This document shows, piece by piece, positions 7,756-16,391 of a DNA stretch of 36,900 nt. The notes under the pieces are model-generated. The model worked only from the letters and a program-made list of their open reading frames with translations, had not been told where the DNA came from and ran no database searches. The DNA is from an uncultured Collinsella sp. (GTDB lineage Bacteria > Actinomycetota > Coriobacteriia > Coriobacteriales > Coriobacteriaceae). The position numbers and the translations under genes are program-made. Position 1 is the stretch's first letter. Every line of letters starts with the position of its first letter. The stretch lies in contig CALBUZ010000111.1 in NCBI GenBank assembly GCA_937969105.1, forward strand, positions 1 through 36,900. The letters are read 5' to 3'.

Positions 7756-8347
7756 CCGGAAAGCCTGCCTGGCGCAGGGCCTCGTAGAGGACGATGGCGG
7801 CGCTGTTGGATAGGTTGAGGGCGCTGATGCGGTAGTCGTCCGGGTTGACGAAGTTGCCGCAGATGTCCTGTTGAAGGATGGCCTCGTGGCTGTCCTCGGT
7901 GTGCCCGAGCGATTCCTCGTGGGCTCCCCAAGCCTCGGCGTTATCGAGTGAGTCGCAATCGCGCAGCATCGGGATGCGCTCGCAGCGCTCGGGCGCCGTG
8001 GCAAGCAGTGGCTCGGGAAGACCCGAGCTCTCGCTGCCAAAGACCAAATAGTCACCGTCGCGGTAGGTACTTTGCGCATAGGTCCTGCGCGCCTTTTTGG
8101 TCAGCAGATGCAGACGCTCGTCGGTAGGGGAGAGGCCGTTACGCGCAAGGAAATCCTCCCAGCTGGCATAGGTCGTCACGTCCAAGTTTTGCCAGTAGCC
8201 CAGGCCGGCGCGACGCACCGTCTTGTCGTCGAGCGAAAACCCCAGCGGCTCCACCAGATGCAGGCGGGCGCCGGTAACCACGCAGGTGCGGCCGATATTG
8301 CCCGTATTGGCCGGAATCTCGGGCGCATACAGCACAATGTTGAACAT
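7748..8347 (-). CDS. trmL: tRNA (cytidine/uridine-2'-O)-methyltransferase TrmL
   Basis: A 199-residue SPOUT methyltransferase. TrmL methylates the 2'-O of the wobble base (position 34) of tRNA-Leu isoacceptors using S-adenosylmethionine. It starts with the diagnostic MFNIVLYAPEIPANTGNIGRTC. The knot motifs LVFGSESSGLPEPLL and LNLSNSAAIVLYEALRQ provide the SAM pocket. The start at 8347 is fixed by this N-terminus and by AAGGAG 4 bases upstream; the frame stays open further upstream, but that part runs through a terminator hairpin and is not coding. The family is usually about 155 residues; the extra 40 or so lie mainly in a segment before the last motif (DCDSLDNAEAWGAHEESLGHTEDSHEAIL), an unusual insertion. 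The stop lies inside a palindromic repeat. Confidence 0.92.
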   Translation of the reverse strand: MFNIVLYAPEIPANTGNIGRTCVVTGARLHLVEPLGFSLDDKTVRRAGLGYWQNLDVTTYASWEDFLARNGLSPTDERLHLLTKKARRTYAQSTYRDGDYLVFGSESSGLPEPLLATAPERCERIPMLRDCDSLDNAEAWGAHEESLGHTEDSHEAILQQDICGNFVNPDDYRISALNLSNSAAIVLYEALRQAGFPGM

Positions 8348-8364
8348 GAATCTCCTTGGCTCAG

Positions 8365-8403
8365 AACGAAAAACCACCACGAAGGGCACCTTCGTGGTGG
8401 TTT
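8365..8403 (-). terminator. Rho-independent terminator after the CobW-like gene
   Basis: A 15-bp perfect stem (8371-8385 with 8389-8403) has a 3-base loop. On the minus strand it is followed by TTTTTCGTT. It lies between the CobW-like gene and trmL, only 24 bases before the trmL start codon, so trmL either has a very short own promoter region or relies on read-through. Confidence 0.85.
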
Positions 8404-8442
8404 GGCGGTTACGTAAGCGGAAAAATACCCGCTTGGATAAAC

Positions 8443-9573
8443 CTAGGCGCGGTGCCAGTCGGTCAGGCAGGCATCGAGGGAGGCGATGAGCGCATCCTTG
8501 TCCATGTGACGGCCGATGATGCACAGGCTCGTCATACGGTCGCCCGTCTCGTCGTCCCAAATCTGCATGATCTCGGGGTTCTCGTCGATGATCTTCTGTT
8601 TCTCGCCCTCGGGCGCCGAGTCGACAAACAGACCGTTCTCCATCAGGCGCATCTGGTGGCCGGCCTGCTCAAACATGTAGCACATGTCCGGATCGCCGGT
8701 CTGCCACAGCGGGCCTTTGACGCGAATGACCTCGTCGGGCCACTCCTGCTCAACAAAATCGGTGAACTTCTGCAGGTCAAACGGCTTACGGCGCGAGTAC
8801 ACAAAGGTCTCGATGTCGTACTCGAGCACCTCGGGGTCGTCGTGCTCCTCGGGATGCTCCATGGCCTCGATCCAGGCGGCGGAGTTGTAGGCGCGCATAA
8901 AGTCGAAGCGGTCGGTGTCGAGCAGCTCCTCCATAGGAACCTCGCCGTTTTGAGCCTCGACGATCACGGCGTCCTTCTGCAGGCTGCGCACGATGGCCTT
9001 GAGCTCGGCGATTTGCTCAGGGCTCACGGTATCGGTCTTGTTGAGGATCAGCGTGGAGCAGAACTCGATCTGCTGGATGAGCAGGCTCTCGATGTCGTCC
9101 TCGTCGATATCCTCGGCCAGCAGGTCGCGGCCGCCGTTGAACTCGTCATACATGCGGGCGCAATCGACCACGGCCACGATGTTGTCGAGCGCGAGCTTGG
9201 GTTCGCCGCCCACCTTGGCCTCGTCGCAGAAGCTCGAGATGGTGTAGGCGATGGGGATGGGCTCGCAAATGCCCGAGGCCTCGATGATGATGTAGTCGAA
9301 GTCGCCCGAATCGGCGATGCCCTGCAGCTGGTTGGCCAGGTCATCCGAAAGCGTGCAGCAGATGCAGCCGTTGGTGAGCGGGATGAGGTCGTCGGTCTCG
9401 GAAAGGCCACCGTCGGCGATGAGGCTGGCGTCGACATTGATCTCGCCGATGTCGTTGACGATCACGGCGGCGCGGATGCCGCCGTCGTTAGCGAGGATGT
9501 GGTTGAGCAGCGTGGTCTTGCCGGCACCGAGGTATCCGGTAAGCATGATGATCTTCACGGGTTTGTTGGGCAT
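8443..9573 (-). CDS. CobW/COG0523 family GTPase (putative metallochaperone)
   Basis: A 376-residue G3E-family GTPase. Walker A GYLGAGKT is at 13-20, the metal-binding GCICC at 69-73 (CxCC, the hallmark of COG0523), and the guanine-specificity motif NKTD in LILNKTDTV. A C-terminal CobW_C-type domain follows (FVYSRRKPFDLQKFTDFV...VIRVKGPLW...). Family members insert or traffic zinc, cobalt or iron. The histidine-rich stretch common in zinc chaperones is reduced to EHPEEHDD. ATG 9573 is chosen because AAAGGAGG lies 4 bases upstream; a further in-frame ATG at 9594 would put the SD inside the gene. No Zur-like box was recognised upstream. The metal cannot be assigned. Confidence 0.88.
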   Translation of the reverse strand: MPNKPVKIIMLTGYLGAGKTTLLNHILANDGGIRAAVIVNDIGEINVDASLIADGGLSETDDLIPLTNGCICCTLSDDLANQLQGIADSGDFDYIIIEASGICEPIPIAYTISSFCDEAKVGGEPKLALDNIVAVVDCARMYDEFNGGRDLLAEDIDEDDIESLLIQQIEFCSTLILNKTDTVSPEQIAELKAIVRSLQKDAVIVEAQNGEVPMEELLDTDRFDFMRAYNSAAWIEAMEHPEEHDDPEVLEYDIETFVYSRRKPFDLQKFTDFVEQEWPDEVIRVKGPLWQTGDPDMCYMFEQAGHQMRLMENGLFVDSAPEGEKQKIIDENPEIMQIWDDETGDRMTSLCIIGRHMDKDALIASLDACLTDWHRA

Positions 9574-9659
9574 GTGCCCTCCTTTGTTAGACATGGCTTA
9601 CAGTTGAATCTTATGCCAAACGCCTGCTCTTATACCCACGCGCCGGCAAATAACACAAG

Positions 9660-10001
9660 CTACTCCCAGGCTCCCCATACATCGGGGCAATAACCGACGG
9701 TGGCCTTTTTGCCGTTGCGCACGATGGGCTCGGCTAGAACCTGCTGGTTCTCGAGTAGCTTGTCGAAGCGCTGGCTAGGGGTGAGGTGCTGGATGAGCGC
9801 GAGCGTCTCCTCGTCCTTGGCTTTGGGGTTGAGCAGCTTATCGATGCCGCCGACCGCCTGCATCACGCTCGTGAGCTCGCCCTTGCTCATTTCCTTTTCC
9901 TTAAGGTCAATAAACTGCACCTTAATGCGGCGCTCCTTAAAATAGCGCTGGGCCTTCTTGGTATCGAAGGACTTCTTGGTGCCGAAGATTTGCACATTCA
10001 T
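9660..10001 (-). CDS. ArsC/Spx-fold protein lacking the active-site cysteine
   Basis: A 113-residue thioredoxin-fold protein of the ArsC/Spx/YffB group. N-terminal MNVQIFGTKKSFDTKKAQRYFKERRI matches the family pattern, but the position that holds the catalytic cysteine in ArsC, or the CxxC in Spx, reads K-K-S, so the cysteine is serine. The only cysteine is near the C-terminus (GYCPDVW). The later family signature LAEPIVRNGKKATVGY is present, including the arginine seen in the R-x-x-P/G region. Arsenate reduction by the usual thiol route is therefore unlikely. A regulatory role or an unknown thiol-independent role is possible. It starts 16 bases after the flavodoxin-family gene stop, so the two probably share a transcript. 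Confidence 0.8.
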   Translation of the reverse strand: MNVQIFGTKKSFDTKKAQRYFKERRIKVQFIDLKEKEMSKGELTSVMQAVGGIDKLLNPKAKDEETLALIQHLTPSQRFDKLLENQQVLAEPIVRNGKKATVGYCPDVWGAWE

Positions 10002-10017
10002 AGTATGTTCCGCCGTT

Positions 10018-10641
10018 CTACCTGATGAAGTTGGTCGTTGCGCGATCGGCTTCGGGTGCGTTGATACCAGCGGCCTGTCCTGCCTCGATACAGCGCAGGA
10101 GCCAGGCCATGTTTTTGCCGATGTTTCGCATGGTGGCAAGGCCCTCGGCATCCCCATCGGCGTCGCCGGGCACGCGACCAAACACGTTGTTCCAGTACGT
10201 GGAGGCGACCACGGGCATCTGGTTGATGGTGAAGTACTTGTTGAGCACATCGAAGGTGGTCGACGTGCCGCCACGGCGGGCGACGGCAACCGCGGCACCC
10301 GGCTTGTGCGCAAAGGCCTTGCTGCCAGCATAGAATGCGCGGTCGAGAGCCGAGAGGATGCGTCCGCTGGGATGCGCATAGTAGACGGGGGAGCCAAAGA
10401 CAAAACCATCTGCCTGCTCGGCGGCAGCGATGAGCTCGTTCACCACGTCATCGTCAAAGGTGCAGCGATCGCCAAGCTTGCCGCACTGGCCGCAACCGAT
10501 GCAATCGCGAATGGGCTTGGCGCCCAGCTGAAACACCTCGGTATCAATGCCTTCGCCATTGAGCTGCTCGGCGACCTCGGCGAGTGCACGGGCGGTGTTA
10601 CCGTTTGCCTTGGGGCTGCCATTGACCAAAAGAACCTTCAT
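10018..10641 (-). CDS. Flavodoxin-fold NAD(P)H-dependent FMN reductase
   Basis: A 207-residue protein beginning MKVLLVNGSPKANGNTARAL, the FMN-phosphate loop of the NADPH-dependent FMN reductase / iron-sulfur flavoprotein family. A cysteine cluster CIGCGQCGKLGDRC follows and then FDDDV, typical of the Clostridium/actinobacterial subgroup of putative NAD(P)H:quinone or multimeric flavodoxin WrbA-like reductases. VFGSPVYYAHPSGRILSALDR binds the isoalloxazine ring in relatives. ATG 10641 has GGGAG upstream; a GTG directly in front is an alternative adding one residue. First gene of a probable two-gene unit with the ArsC-fold protein. The electron acceptor is unknown. Confidence 0.85.
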   Translation of the reverse strand: MKVLLVNGSPKANGNTARALAEVAEQLNGEGIDTEVFQLGAKPIRDCIGCGQCGKLGDRCTFDDDVVNELIAAAEQADGFVFGSPVYYAHPSGRILSALDRAFYAGSKAFAHKPGAAVAVARRGGTSTTFDVLNKYFTINQMPVVASTYWNNVFGRVPGDADGDAEGLATMRNIGKNMAWLLRCIEAGQAAGINAPEADRATTNFIR

Positions 10642-10715
10642 CACAAACTCCCTCTGCTTTTGGTGACTTCTGCAGAGGATTATCGCACGATGGGGGAGGC
10701 GGCGCGGGCGCGGTG

Positions 10716-12245
10716 CTAATCCAGTTTGGTACCTGGCACCTGCACGGCTTTCCCGAGCAACGCTTTGAGCTCGTTCAAAATGGAAACGGGTTGTCGATCG
10801 ACAGCGTCCAGATGAAGCGTCGCTACACGAATGGGTGGCTGATATTCAAGCGAGCCGATGAGCACGGGGGAACCCAGGAACCGCTCGATTTCGTCTGCGA
10901 GCTCGTCGATTGCCTCGGGGTCGAGCTCATCGAAAAGCGCCACGAACATGGGTCCGGTCGAGCGAAACAGGCGACCCTTGCCGCGCGAACAATCCATGAG
11001 GCAGGCGGCGCTTTCGGCGAGCACGCGGTCGCCTGCATCGAATCCAAAGCGGGCATTGACCTCGGCGATATCGTCGACCTTAATGGCAATAAAGCCTGCC
11101 TCGTGCGGCACACGGCGCATCTCTCCAATAGCGTTGACCAGCGCGTGAACATCGCCCAGGCCCGTTACCGAGCCGGTCGTATCTGCTAGGCTTCGGTTGA
11201 TGATAATGCCCACGTACATGTTAGGTTCGGTATCGGTGCCGTCCAAGCGGTAGCCCGTGCAGTCGCAAAGCGCGTACGCTCCGGTGGCATCCATCACGCG
11301 GTACTGCATGTAGTGGAAGTGCCACGTGCCGTTTATCACCATGTCGAGCTCGGCACGTACGTTGTCGCGGTCCTCGGGATGAACGCGGGCGAGCCACATG
11401 TCGAGTGAGTTAAAAGGGTGCTGGGAGGGCAGGTCAAAATCGCGCACGGCGTTAACCGACCATTGCGATTCTCCCGTATCGAGATTGAGGATAAACGGAT
11501 AGCGCGTCTCGGAGCTCATGGAGATCGCTTGGAACACCCGGTCGTTGCAGGGAAGCTGATCGACGACTGGGCGTTGCGGCGCGTCATCGTCTTTCGGTTG
11601 CTGCACACGATGCATAAGCTTATAGCGATACATCTTGCGATCGGCATCCATCGTCATCTGGCGACGCGTGTCGCCAGCAAGTGGATCGACGCGCGAGCAG
11701 CCAAAGCTAAAGCTGCCGATCATGGGCGCCTTGCCGCCTGAGCTCGCCTCGACCAGCCCGGCGCGTACCTGCTCCAAGCGCTGCTCGAGTTCAGTCTCGT
11801 TTGCGGAGGGCGAGATAAGCACAAACTCGTCTCCACCGATACGGAACAGCATCTCATCGTGCTCCATGGTTTCGGAGAGCGTGCGGCAGATGCTCAGAAT
11901 ATAGCGATTGCCTTCGGCGTGGCCAAACCTATCATTGCAATGTTTGAGATGGTCGATGTCAATATAGGCGCAGGTGAAGGGGTCGCGTTTGTGCCAGAGC
12001 TGCTCGACGTGACGGTCGAATCCGTTGCGGTTGCCCAAGTTGGTGAGCGGGTCGATATGGGCGTTGCTCTCAAGCAGCCGGCGCTCTTGTTGCAGGATGG
12101 CATGCGTCTTTTGCAGTTGCTCGCCAACGGCGCGTAGCTCAGCAGGCAGCGCGGCAACATCGAGTTCGGCGGTCGAGATGCCATTCGCAAGCCGCTGAAG
12201 ATAGGTAATAATCGATTGCTCGCCCAGGCGATATGACTCGTTCAT
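10716..12245 (-). CDS. GGDEF-PAS-GGDEF-like cyclic-di-GMP signalling protein
   Basis: 509 residues with no membrane segment. A short coiled-coil-like N-terminus (1-62) leads to a diguanylate cyclase domain: DPLTNLGNRNGFD around 65-77, IDIDHLKHCNDRFGH at 95-109, and RIGGDEF at 135-141, intact for synthesis of cyclic-di-GMP from GTP. The RxxD inhibitory site expected about five residues before GGDEF is absent (EHDE). A PAS domain follows (about 230-340: YPFILNLDTGESQWSVNAVRDF...WLARVHPEDRDNV...YMQYRVMDATGAY), then a degenerate second GGDEF-like domain with FRSTGPMFVALF in place of the active loop. AAGGAGGG precedes the ATG. The same order of domains opens the adjacent larger protein, so the two are paralogues. 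The ligand of the PAS domain is unknown. Confidence 0.9.
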   Translation of the reverse strand: MNESYRLGEQSIITYLQRLANGISTAELDVAALPAELRAVGEQLQKTHAILQQERRLLESNAHIDPLTNLGNRNGFDRHVEQLWHKRDPFTCAYIDIDHLKHCNDRFGHAEGNRYILSICRTLSETMEHDEMLFRIGGDEFVLISPSANETELEQRLEQVRAGLVEASSGGKAPMIGSFSFGCSRVDPLAGDTRRQMTMDADRKMYRYKLMHRVQQPKDDDAPQRPVVDQLPCNDRVFQAISMSSETRYPFILNLDTGESQWSVNAVRDFDLPSQHPFNSLDMWLARVHPEDRDNVRAELDMVINGTWHFHYMQYRVMDATGAYALCDCTGYRLDGTDTEPNMYVGIIINRSLADTTGSVTGLGDVHALVNAIGEMRRVPHEAGFIAIKVDDIAEVNARFGFDAGDRVLAESAACLMDCSRGKGRLFRSTGPMFVALFDELDPEAIDELADEIERFLGSPVLIGSLEYQPPIRVATLHLDAVDRQPVSILNELKALLGKAVQVPGTKLD

Positions 12246-12283
12246 GATGGATACCCTCCTTGGACGGAACAGCGGTTTGTATC

Positions 12284-12314
12284 ATATCCCCAATTCGGTT
12301 TGAATTGGGGATAT
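12284..12314. terminator. Hairpin between the two cyclic-di-GMP genes
   Basis: A 13-bp perfect inverted repeat (12284-12296 with 12302-12314) with a 5-base loop, centred on ATCCCC/GGGGAT. No T-run follows on the minus strand, so termination after the upstream gene would be partial at best. It may instead be an operator or a processing hairpin for the downstream gene. Confidence 0.5.
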
Positions 12315-12372
12315 AAGTTAGCTAATGGCGGCAAATTCCCCCTTCGGCGGTGGCGTTTTGCGCGCGAGCGTG

Positions 12373-15090
12373 TCAGTTGTTATTGCCACCATCGAGCAAT
12401 GCCTCAAAATCCTTCGCCGGCATGGGACGGTAGTAGAGGAAGCCCTGAGCGTAGCGGGCGCCCATTTGTCGTAGCATGTTCGCTTGTTCATTTGTCTCGA
12501 CGCCTTCAACCACGACGGGCAGATGGAGCGACTGCGCCATTTCGAGCATCGATGACACGATCTGCGCGCTGCGGCCTTGATCGCGGTCGGTGGGCACAAA
12601 GGTGCGGTCGAGCTTGATGACGTCGACGTTGACGTTCTTGAGCATCGCGAGCGTGGACTGGCCGGTGCCAAAATCGTCCATGTAGGTCGAGAAGCCACGG
12701 GTGTGCAGATCCGCGGTCAGCTTATCCACGGCCTCGGACTCTCCGGTATAGGCGGTCTCGGTGATCTCGATGTGCATGAGTTCGGGCGGCAGGTTGTACT
12801 GGGCGGCGAGCGACCCCATATGCTCGGCGACATCGCAGGCAAGAATGTCTACGCGCGACACATTGAGGGAAAACGGAACCACGCGAAGTCCTCGATTGAG
12901 GCGCTCGCGGAGCCACATGGCGACGCCCTGCCAAACATATTTGTCGAGCGTCACTACAAAGCCGCTTTCCTCGAGTGCGGGGATAAACGTTGCGGGCGAA
13001 ATGAGAGAGCCGTCCTTGTCAATCCAGCGGGTGAGTGCTTCGGCGCCAATAATCTCGCCGGTTTCCATATCGACCTGGGGCTGAAGATAGTACGTGATGC
13101 GACCATTTGACAGCGCGTACTGGAATTCGGCCAGCGTGCGGTTGAACGCGATTTCGCGCTTGTACTCCTCGGGGCAAAAAATGGCAATGCGCTCCTTAAA
13201 GTCGTTTTTTGCGCGCCGATTGGTAAACATGGCCTTTGCCTGCGCATCGATGGTGATCTCCTCATTGGAATCGATGGGGTAAACGCCCATGGACGGCCAA
13301 AAACCTACGCCGCCATCATGCCTGGCTACTGCCTCGCGAACGCGGTTGTAGATTTGATGGACGGTGATGTGCTTAAAGGGGATGAGTACGCAAAAGTCAT
13401 CTTGGCCCCAGTACCCTGCGACGCCCATGCCGGCATTCTCGATGTCCTTGAGGACCGTGCCCACATCGGCAAGCAGGCGGTCGCCTTCGGCCTGTCCATA
13501 CCATTCGTTAAACAGGCGCATGTGGCCCATGTCGACCGTGGCGATGCACCAGGCGCCGTCGCGCCTTGCCTCGAGAAAAGCGTTGGCGCGCCGCATAAAC
13601 TCGCTGGGTCGATAGAGGCCCGTGAGCGAGTCGATACGTTCGGCGATGGCGCTTTTGCGCTCAGCCTCGGGTATGGGGAGGCTGTCGTTGGGAACAAGCC
13701 CGCCGGCCGTGCGAAGGCGACGGTCGAGTTCGCCTAAAACGGCGGTCGCCTGATGGGTTAAGTGCTCGTAAAATGCCGGGACGACAAGACAGACGGGAGT
13801 AATGGTGTCGCCCGCGATTTGCACAGGAGCGAAAACGGCCTCTTTAAGGTGGCGGGTCAGTTGCTCGAATGCCTCGTGGTCCAAATCGTTGCTGAGCACG
13901 ACAAACTGGACGCTTCGTGAACGGTAGACCCGGCTCCTGCCGCGGGTGATCGACAGCATGCGGCCCGCGTATTCGGCAAGCATGTTGTCGACAGCCTCGG
14001 CCCCGTAGAGCTCGTTGAGCTTTGTCGTGCCACGAACGCGCACCGCTATAAGCCCTGTCTTGCAACGGTCAAGGCGGCAGGTATCGATAGCGTTGACCAG
14101 CATGCGCTGCGTTCCGAGGCCTGTGGCGGCGTCGACGGTTTCGGCAAGTGAGTGGTTGACGAGCTCGCCGACATAGAGCGAGGGGACATTTCCGTCGCCG
14201 TCGATACGAAACCCGCGAGCACGGCAAAGGACGTAGTCGCCGACGGCGTTGCGCACACGATACTGCATGACGCGACGGTGCTTGGTACCGTTGTAGACTT
14301 GGTCGATGTCGTTGACGCAGGCCTCAAGGTCGTCGGGATGGACGCGCGTTTTCCAGTAATCGCGACAGTTGTCTATGTGCTCTGAGGGAAGGCCAAGATC
14401 GCGCAAGGCACCTTGTGACCAAAGGGTGCGATGTTTGTCCAAGTTCTCGATAAAGAAATAACGGCCCTCGTTGAGCATCGAAAAGGCGTCAAAAATACGA
14501 TCGCTTATTTCGAAGTCGTCGGCGTGGACTTGCGTGATATTGCGCCGATCGAGGTGCATGGCATGACGTAGCTTGTAGTCGTACATGCGATGGTCGGCAT
14601 CGAGTGTCATGCGATTGGAGGCTTCGCCCAGGGCGGGGTCGGCGTGTGCCACTCCGTAGCTAAACGAGTGGGGCATCTCGGAATCGTTGTTTTTGAGCAG
14701 GATCGTTCGGCAGTGTTCCAGACGTTCGGCGAGGTCGTCTTCGGTCGCAATTGTAGATAGGATGGCAAACTCGTCGCCGCCTATGCGAAACGCCGCCTCG
14801 TCCACTTTCATATACAGTTTGAGATAGAGGCTTACCTGCAAGATATAACGGTTGCCCTCGTCATGCCCAAAGACGTCGTTGCAGTGCTTAAGGTTATCGA
14901 TATCGATGAACGCCATGGTAACGGGGGTGTCCTGCTCCCAGAGCTCCTCGATGGAACGGGCAAAGCCGCCACGGTTGCCAAGCCCGGTAAGCTGGTCGGT
15001 AAAGGCAGTCCTGATCAGATCCTCCTGACGCTCGAGAAGGTCACGGACGGTCTTTTCGAGCGTTTCGGTGTAATTGCTGACAGTATCCAT
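12373..15090 (-). CDS. Multidomain GGDEF/EAL cyclic-di-GMP protein
   Basis: 905 residues, soluble. Order: coiled-coil-like 1-30; GGDEF 1 with RIGGDEF at 102-108 (intact; no RxxD I-site, KVDE there); PAS (about 200-310, RYFFIENLDKHRTLWSQGALRDL); GGDEF-like 2 with YRSRSVQFVVLSN in the loop position (degenerate); GGDEF-like 3 with LTGLYRPSEFMRR and YWGQDDFCVLI (degenerate); then EAL. The EAL domain keeps E684 of EALTRW, N743 of SLNVS, IEITET at 774-779, DDFGTG at 805-810, K826 of IKLD, E862 of VEGVE and Q882, so phosphodiesterase activity is predicted. One polypeptide could thus both make and break cyclic-di-GMP. The first 440 residues mirror the adjacent GGDEF-PAS-GGDEF-like protein. No motility or polysaccharide genes lie nearby to suggest an output. 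Confidence 0.9.
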   Translation of the reverse strand: MDTVSNYTETLEKTVRDLLERQEDLIRTAFTDQLTGLGNRGGFARSIEELWEQDTPVTMAFIDIDNLKHCNDVFGHDEGNRYILQVSLYLKLYMKVDEAAFRIGGDEFAILSTIATEDDLAERLEHCRTILLKNNDSEMPHSFSYGVAHADPALGEASNRMTLDADHRMYDYKLRHAMHLDRRNITQVHADDFEISDRIFDAFSMLNEGRYFFIENLDKHRTLWSQGALRDLGLPSEHIDNCRDYWKTRVHPDDLEACVNDIDQVYNGTKHRRVMQYRVRNAVGDYVLCRARGFRIDGDGNVPSLYVGELVNHSLAETVDAATGLGTQRMLVNAIDTCRLDRCKTGLIAVRVRGTTKLNELYGAEAVDNMLAEYAGRMLSITRGRSRVYRSRSVQFVVLSNDLDHEAFEQLTRHLKEAVFAPVQIAGDTITPVCLVVPAFYEHLTHQATAVLGELDRRLRTAGGLVPNDSLPIPEAERKSAIAERIDSLTGLYRPSEFMRRANAFLEARRDGAWCIATVDMGHMRLFNEWYGQAEGDRLLADVGTVLKDIENAGMGVAGYWGQDDFCVLIPFKHITVHQIYNRVREAVARHDGGVGFWPSMGVYPIDSNEEITIDAQAKAMFTNRRAKNDFKERIAIFCPEEYKREIAFNRTLAEFQYALSNGRITYYLQPQVDMETGEIIGAEALTRWIDKDGSLISPATFIPALEESGFVVTLDKYVWQGVAMWLRERLNRGLRVVPFSLNVSRVDILACDVAEHMGSLAAQYNLPPELMHIEITETAYTGESEAVDKLTADLHTRGFSTYMDDFGTGQSTLAMLKNVNVDVIKLDRTFVPTDRDQGRSAQIVSSMLEMAQSLHLPVVVEGVETNEQANMLRQMGARYAQGFLYYRPMPAKDFEALLDGGNNN

Positions 15091-15409
15091 GTTCTAAGCG
15101 GCTTTCTGAAGTCGGGGCGGATTGCGTCGGGCGAGCTCGTTGTGTACACGCGTCGTTGCTCAGCGTTTTGCGTGTATCCAGGCCCCCGCCTTGCTGCGTT
15201 GTTGAGTTACTTTGCCGGCTAATGTTCGCTGTTGATAACTGCTGAGTAGTATAAACAACAGTACAAAATTATATAGGGGTGCACATGCTGTGGGTGGCTA
15301 TTATTCGCCAAACCGCAACGCCTGGGTGCGCATGAAAAATGCGACTGGGGCGGTATATGTTGACGGGTATACTTGTCCCGGTTTAAAACGCAGAAACGGA
15401 GATGATCGC
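15091..15409. other. Divergent intergenic region between the GGDEF/EAL gene and the patatin gene
   Basis: 319 bases with no gene recognised. An AT-rich core (15235-15275) contains TATAAT-like sequence on the minus strand and may drive the GGDEF/EAL gene. On the plus strand TTGACG (15360-15365) and TTAAAA (15383-15388), 17 bases apart, form a possible but weak promoter for the patatin gene. An in-frame upstream extension from 15290 has no SD and no protein-like character. Confidence 0.35.
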
Positions 15410-16279
15410 ATGGCACAGCCAGATACGACGCGCGCGGTGGGGCTTGCGCTCGAGGGAGGCGGCTACCGCGGTATGTATACGGCGGGTGTGCTCGACGTTT
15501 GGATGGAGCACGGTTTGACCTGCGACCATATGGTGGGTGTCTCGGCGGGCGCGGCGTTTGGCTACAACTTTAAATCGCGCCAGATCGGCCGTGCCATTCG
15601 CTATAACAAGGCCTATTGTGCCGATAAGCGCTATGCGGGTGTAGCAAGCTGGCTGCGGACCGGCGATATGTTCAATGCCGATTTTGCCTATCACGAGGTG
15701 CCCATCGAGCGCGATCCCATCGATTTGGAGGCGTATCGCGCCTGCCCCATGCGATTTACGTGCGTGTGTACCGATATCGAGACGGGCAAGGCCGTCTACC
15801 ATGACCTGCCCTATGGCGACGAGCGGGATATCGAGTGGATTCGGGCATCGTCGGCGATTCCCGTGGCGACGCGTCCCGTTGCTATTGACGGGCATAAGTA
15901 TCTGGATGGTGGCGTGGCTGATTCTATTCCCAGTGCATGGCTGTTTGCGCAGGGGTACGACCGCAATATCGTGGTACTCACGCAGCCGGCGGGCTTTGTG
16001 AAGCAGCCCAACAGCGTGATGCCCATGCTGCGGCGCGTGTTCCGTCACTACCCGGAGTTTGTCGCGGCGCTTGAGCATCGGCATGAGGTCTACAATGCCA
16101 CGCTCGATGACCTGGCACGTCGCGAGGCTGCCGGCGAGATCTTTGTGGTGCGGCCGAGCGAATCGGTGAAGGTGCCGTCGCTGTGCCGCGAGCCCGATGA
16201 GCTCGAGCGCATCTATCAGATCGGTCGCCACGATGCGGAAGCGACCTTGCCCGCGCTGGAGGTCTACCTAGCGGGGTAG
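15410..16279 (+). CDS. Patatin-like phospholipase family protein
   Basis: A 289-residue patatin-fold acyl hydrolase with a Ser-Asp dyad. The oxyanion loop GGGYRG is at 16-21, the nucleophile elbow GVSAG at 43-47 (S45) and the DGG aspartate at 166. Bacterial relatives (YjjU/RssA-like) hydrolyse phospholipids or lipid esters. No signal peptide is present, so it should be cytoplasmic. ATG 15410 is favoured because CGGAG lies 8 bases upstream and homologues begin close to the GLALEGGGYRGMYTAGVLD strand. It is a single gene with a hairpin terminator after it. The substrate is unknown. Confidence 0.9.
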   Translation: MAQPDTTRAVGLALEGGGYRGMYTAGVLDVWMEHGLTCDHMVGVSAGAAFGYNFKSRQIGRAIRYNKAYCADKRYAGVASWLRTGDMFNADFAYHEVPIERDPIDLEAYRACPMRFTCVCTDIETGKAVYHDLPYGDERDIEWIRASSAIPVATRPVAIDGHKYLDGGVADSIPSAWLFAQGYDRNIVVLTQPAGFVKQPNSVMPMLRRVFRHYPEFVAALEHRHEVYNATLDDLARREAAGEIFVVRPSESVKVPSLCREPDELERIYQIGRHDAEATLPALEVYLAG

Positions 16280-16303
16280 GGCAAACTGCCGCGGACTCGG
16301 CGG

Positions 16304-16345
16304 AAAGCGCATCCCGGAATGGAGGTCCAAACTGGGATGCGCTTT
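16304..16345 (+). terminator. Hairpin terminator after the patatin gene
   Basis: A 12-bp perfect stem (16304-16315 with 16334-16345) with an 18-base loop, followed by CTATT on the plus strand. It lies between convergent genes and may also end the thi operon on the minus strand. Confidence 0.65.
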
Positions 16346-16391
16346 CTATTACTGAAGATGTGAGGCCGCGGATCAGCTGCTCGGCTTATGC

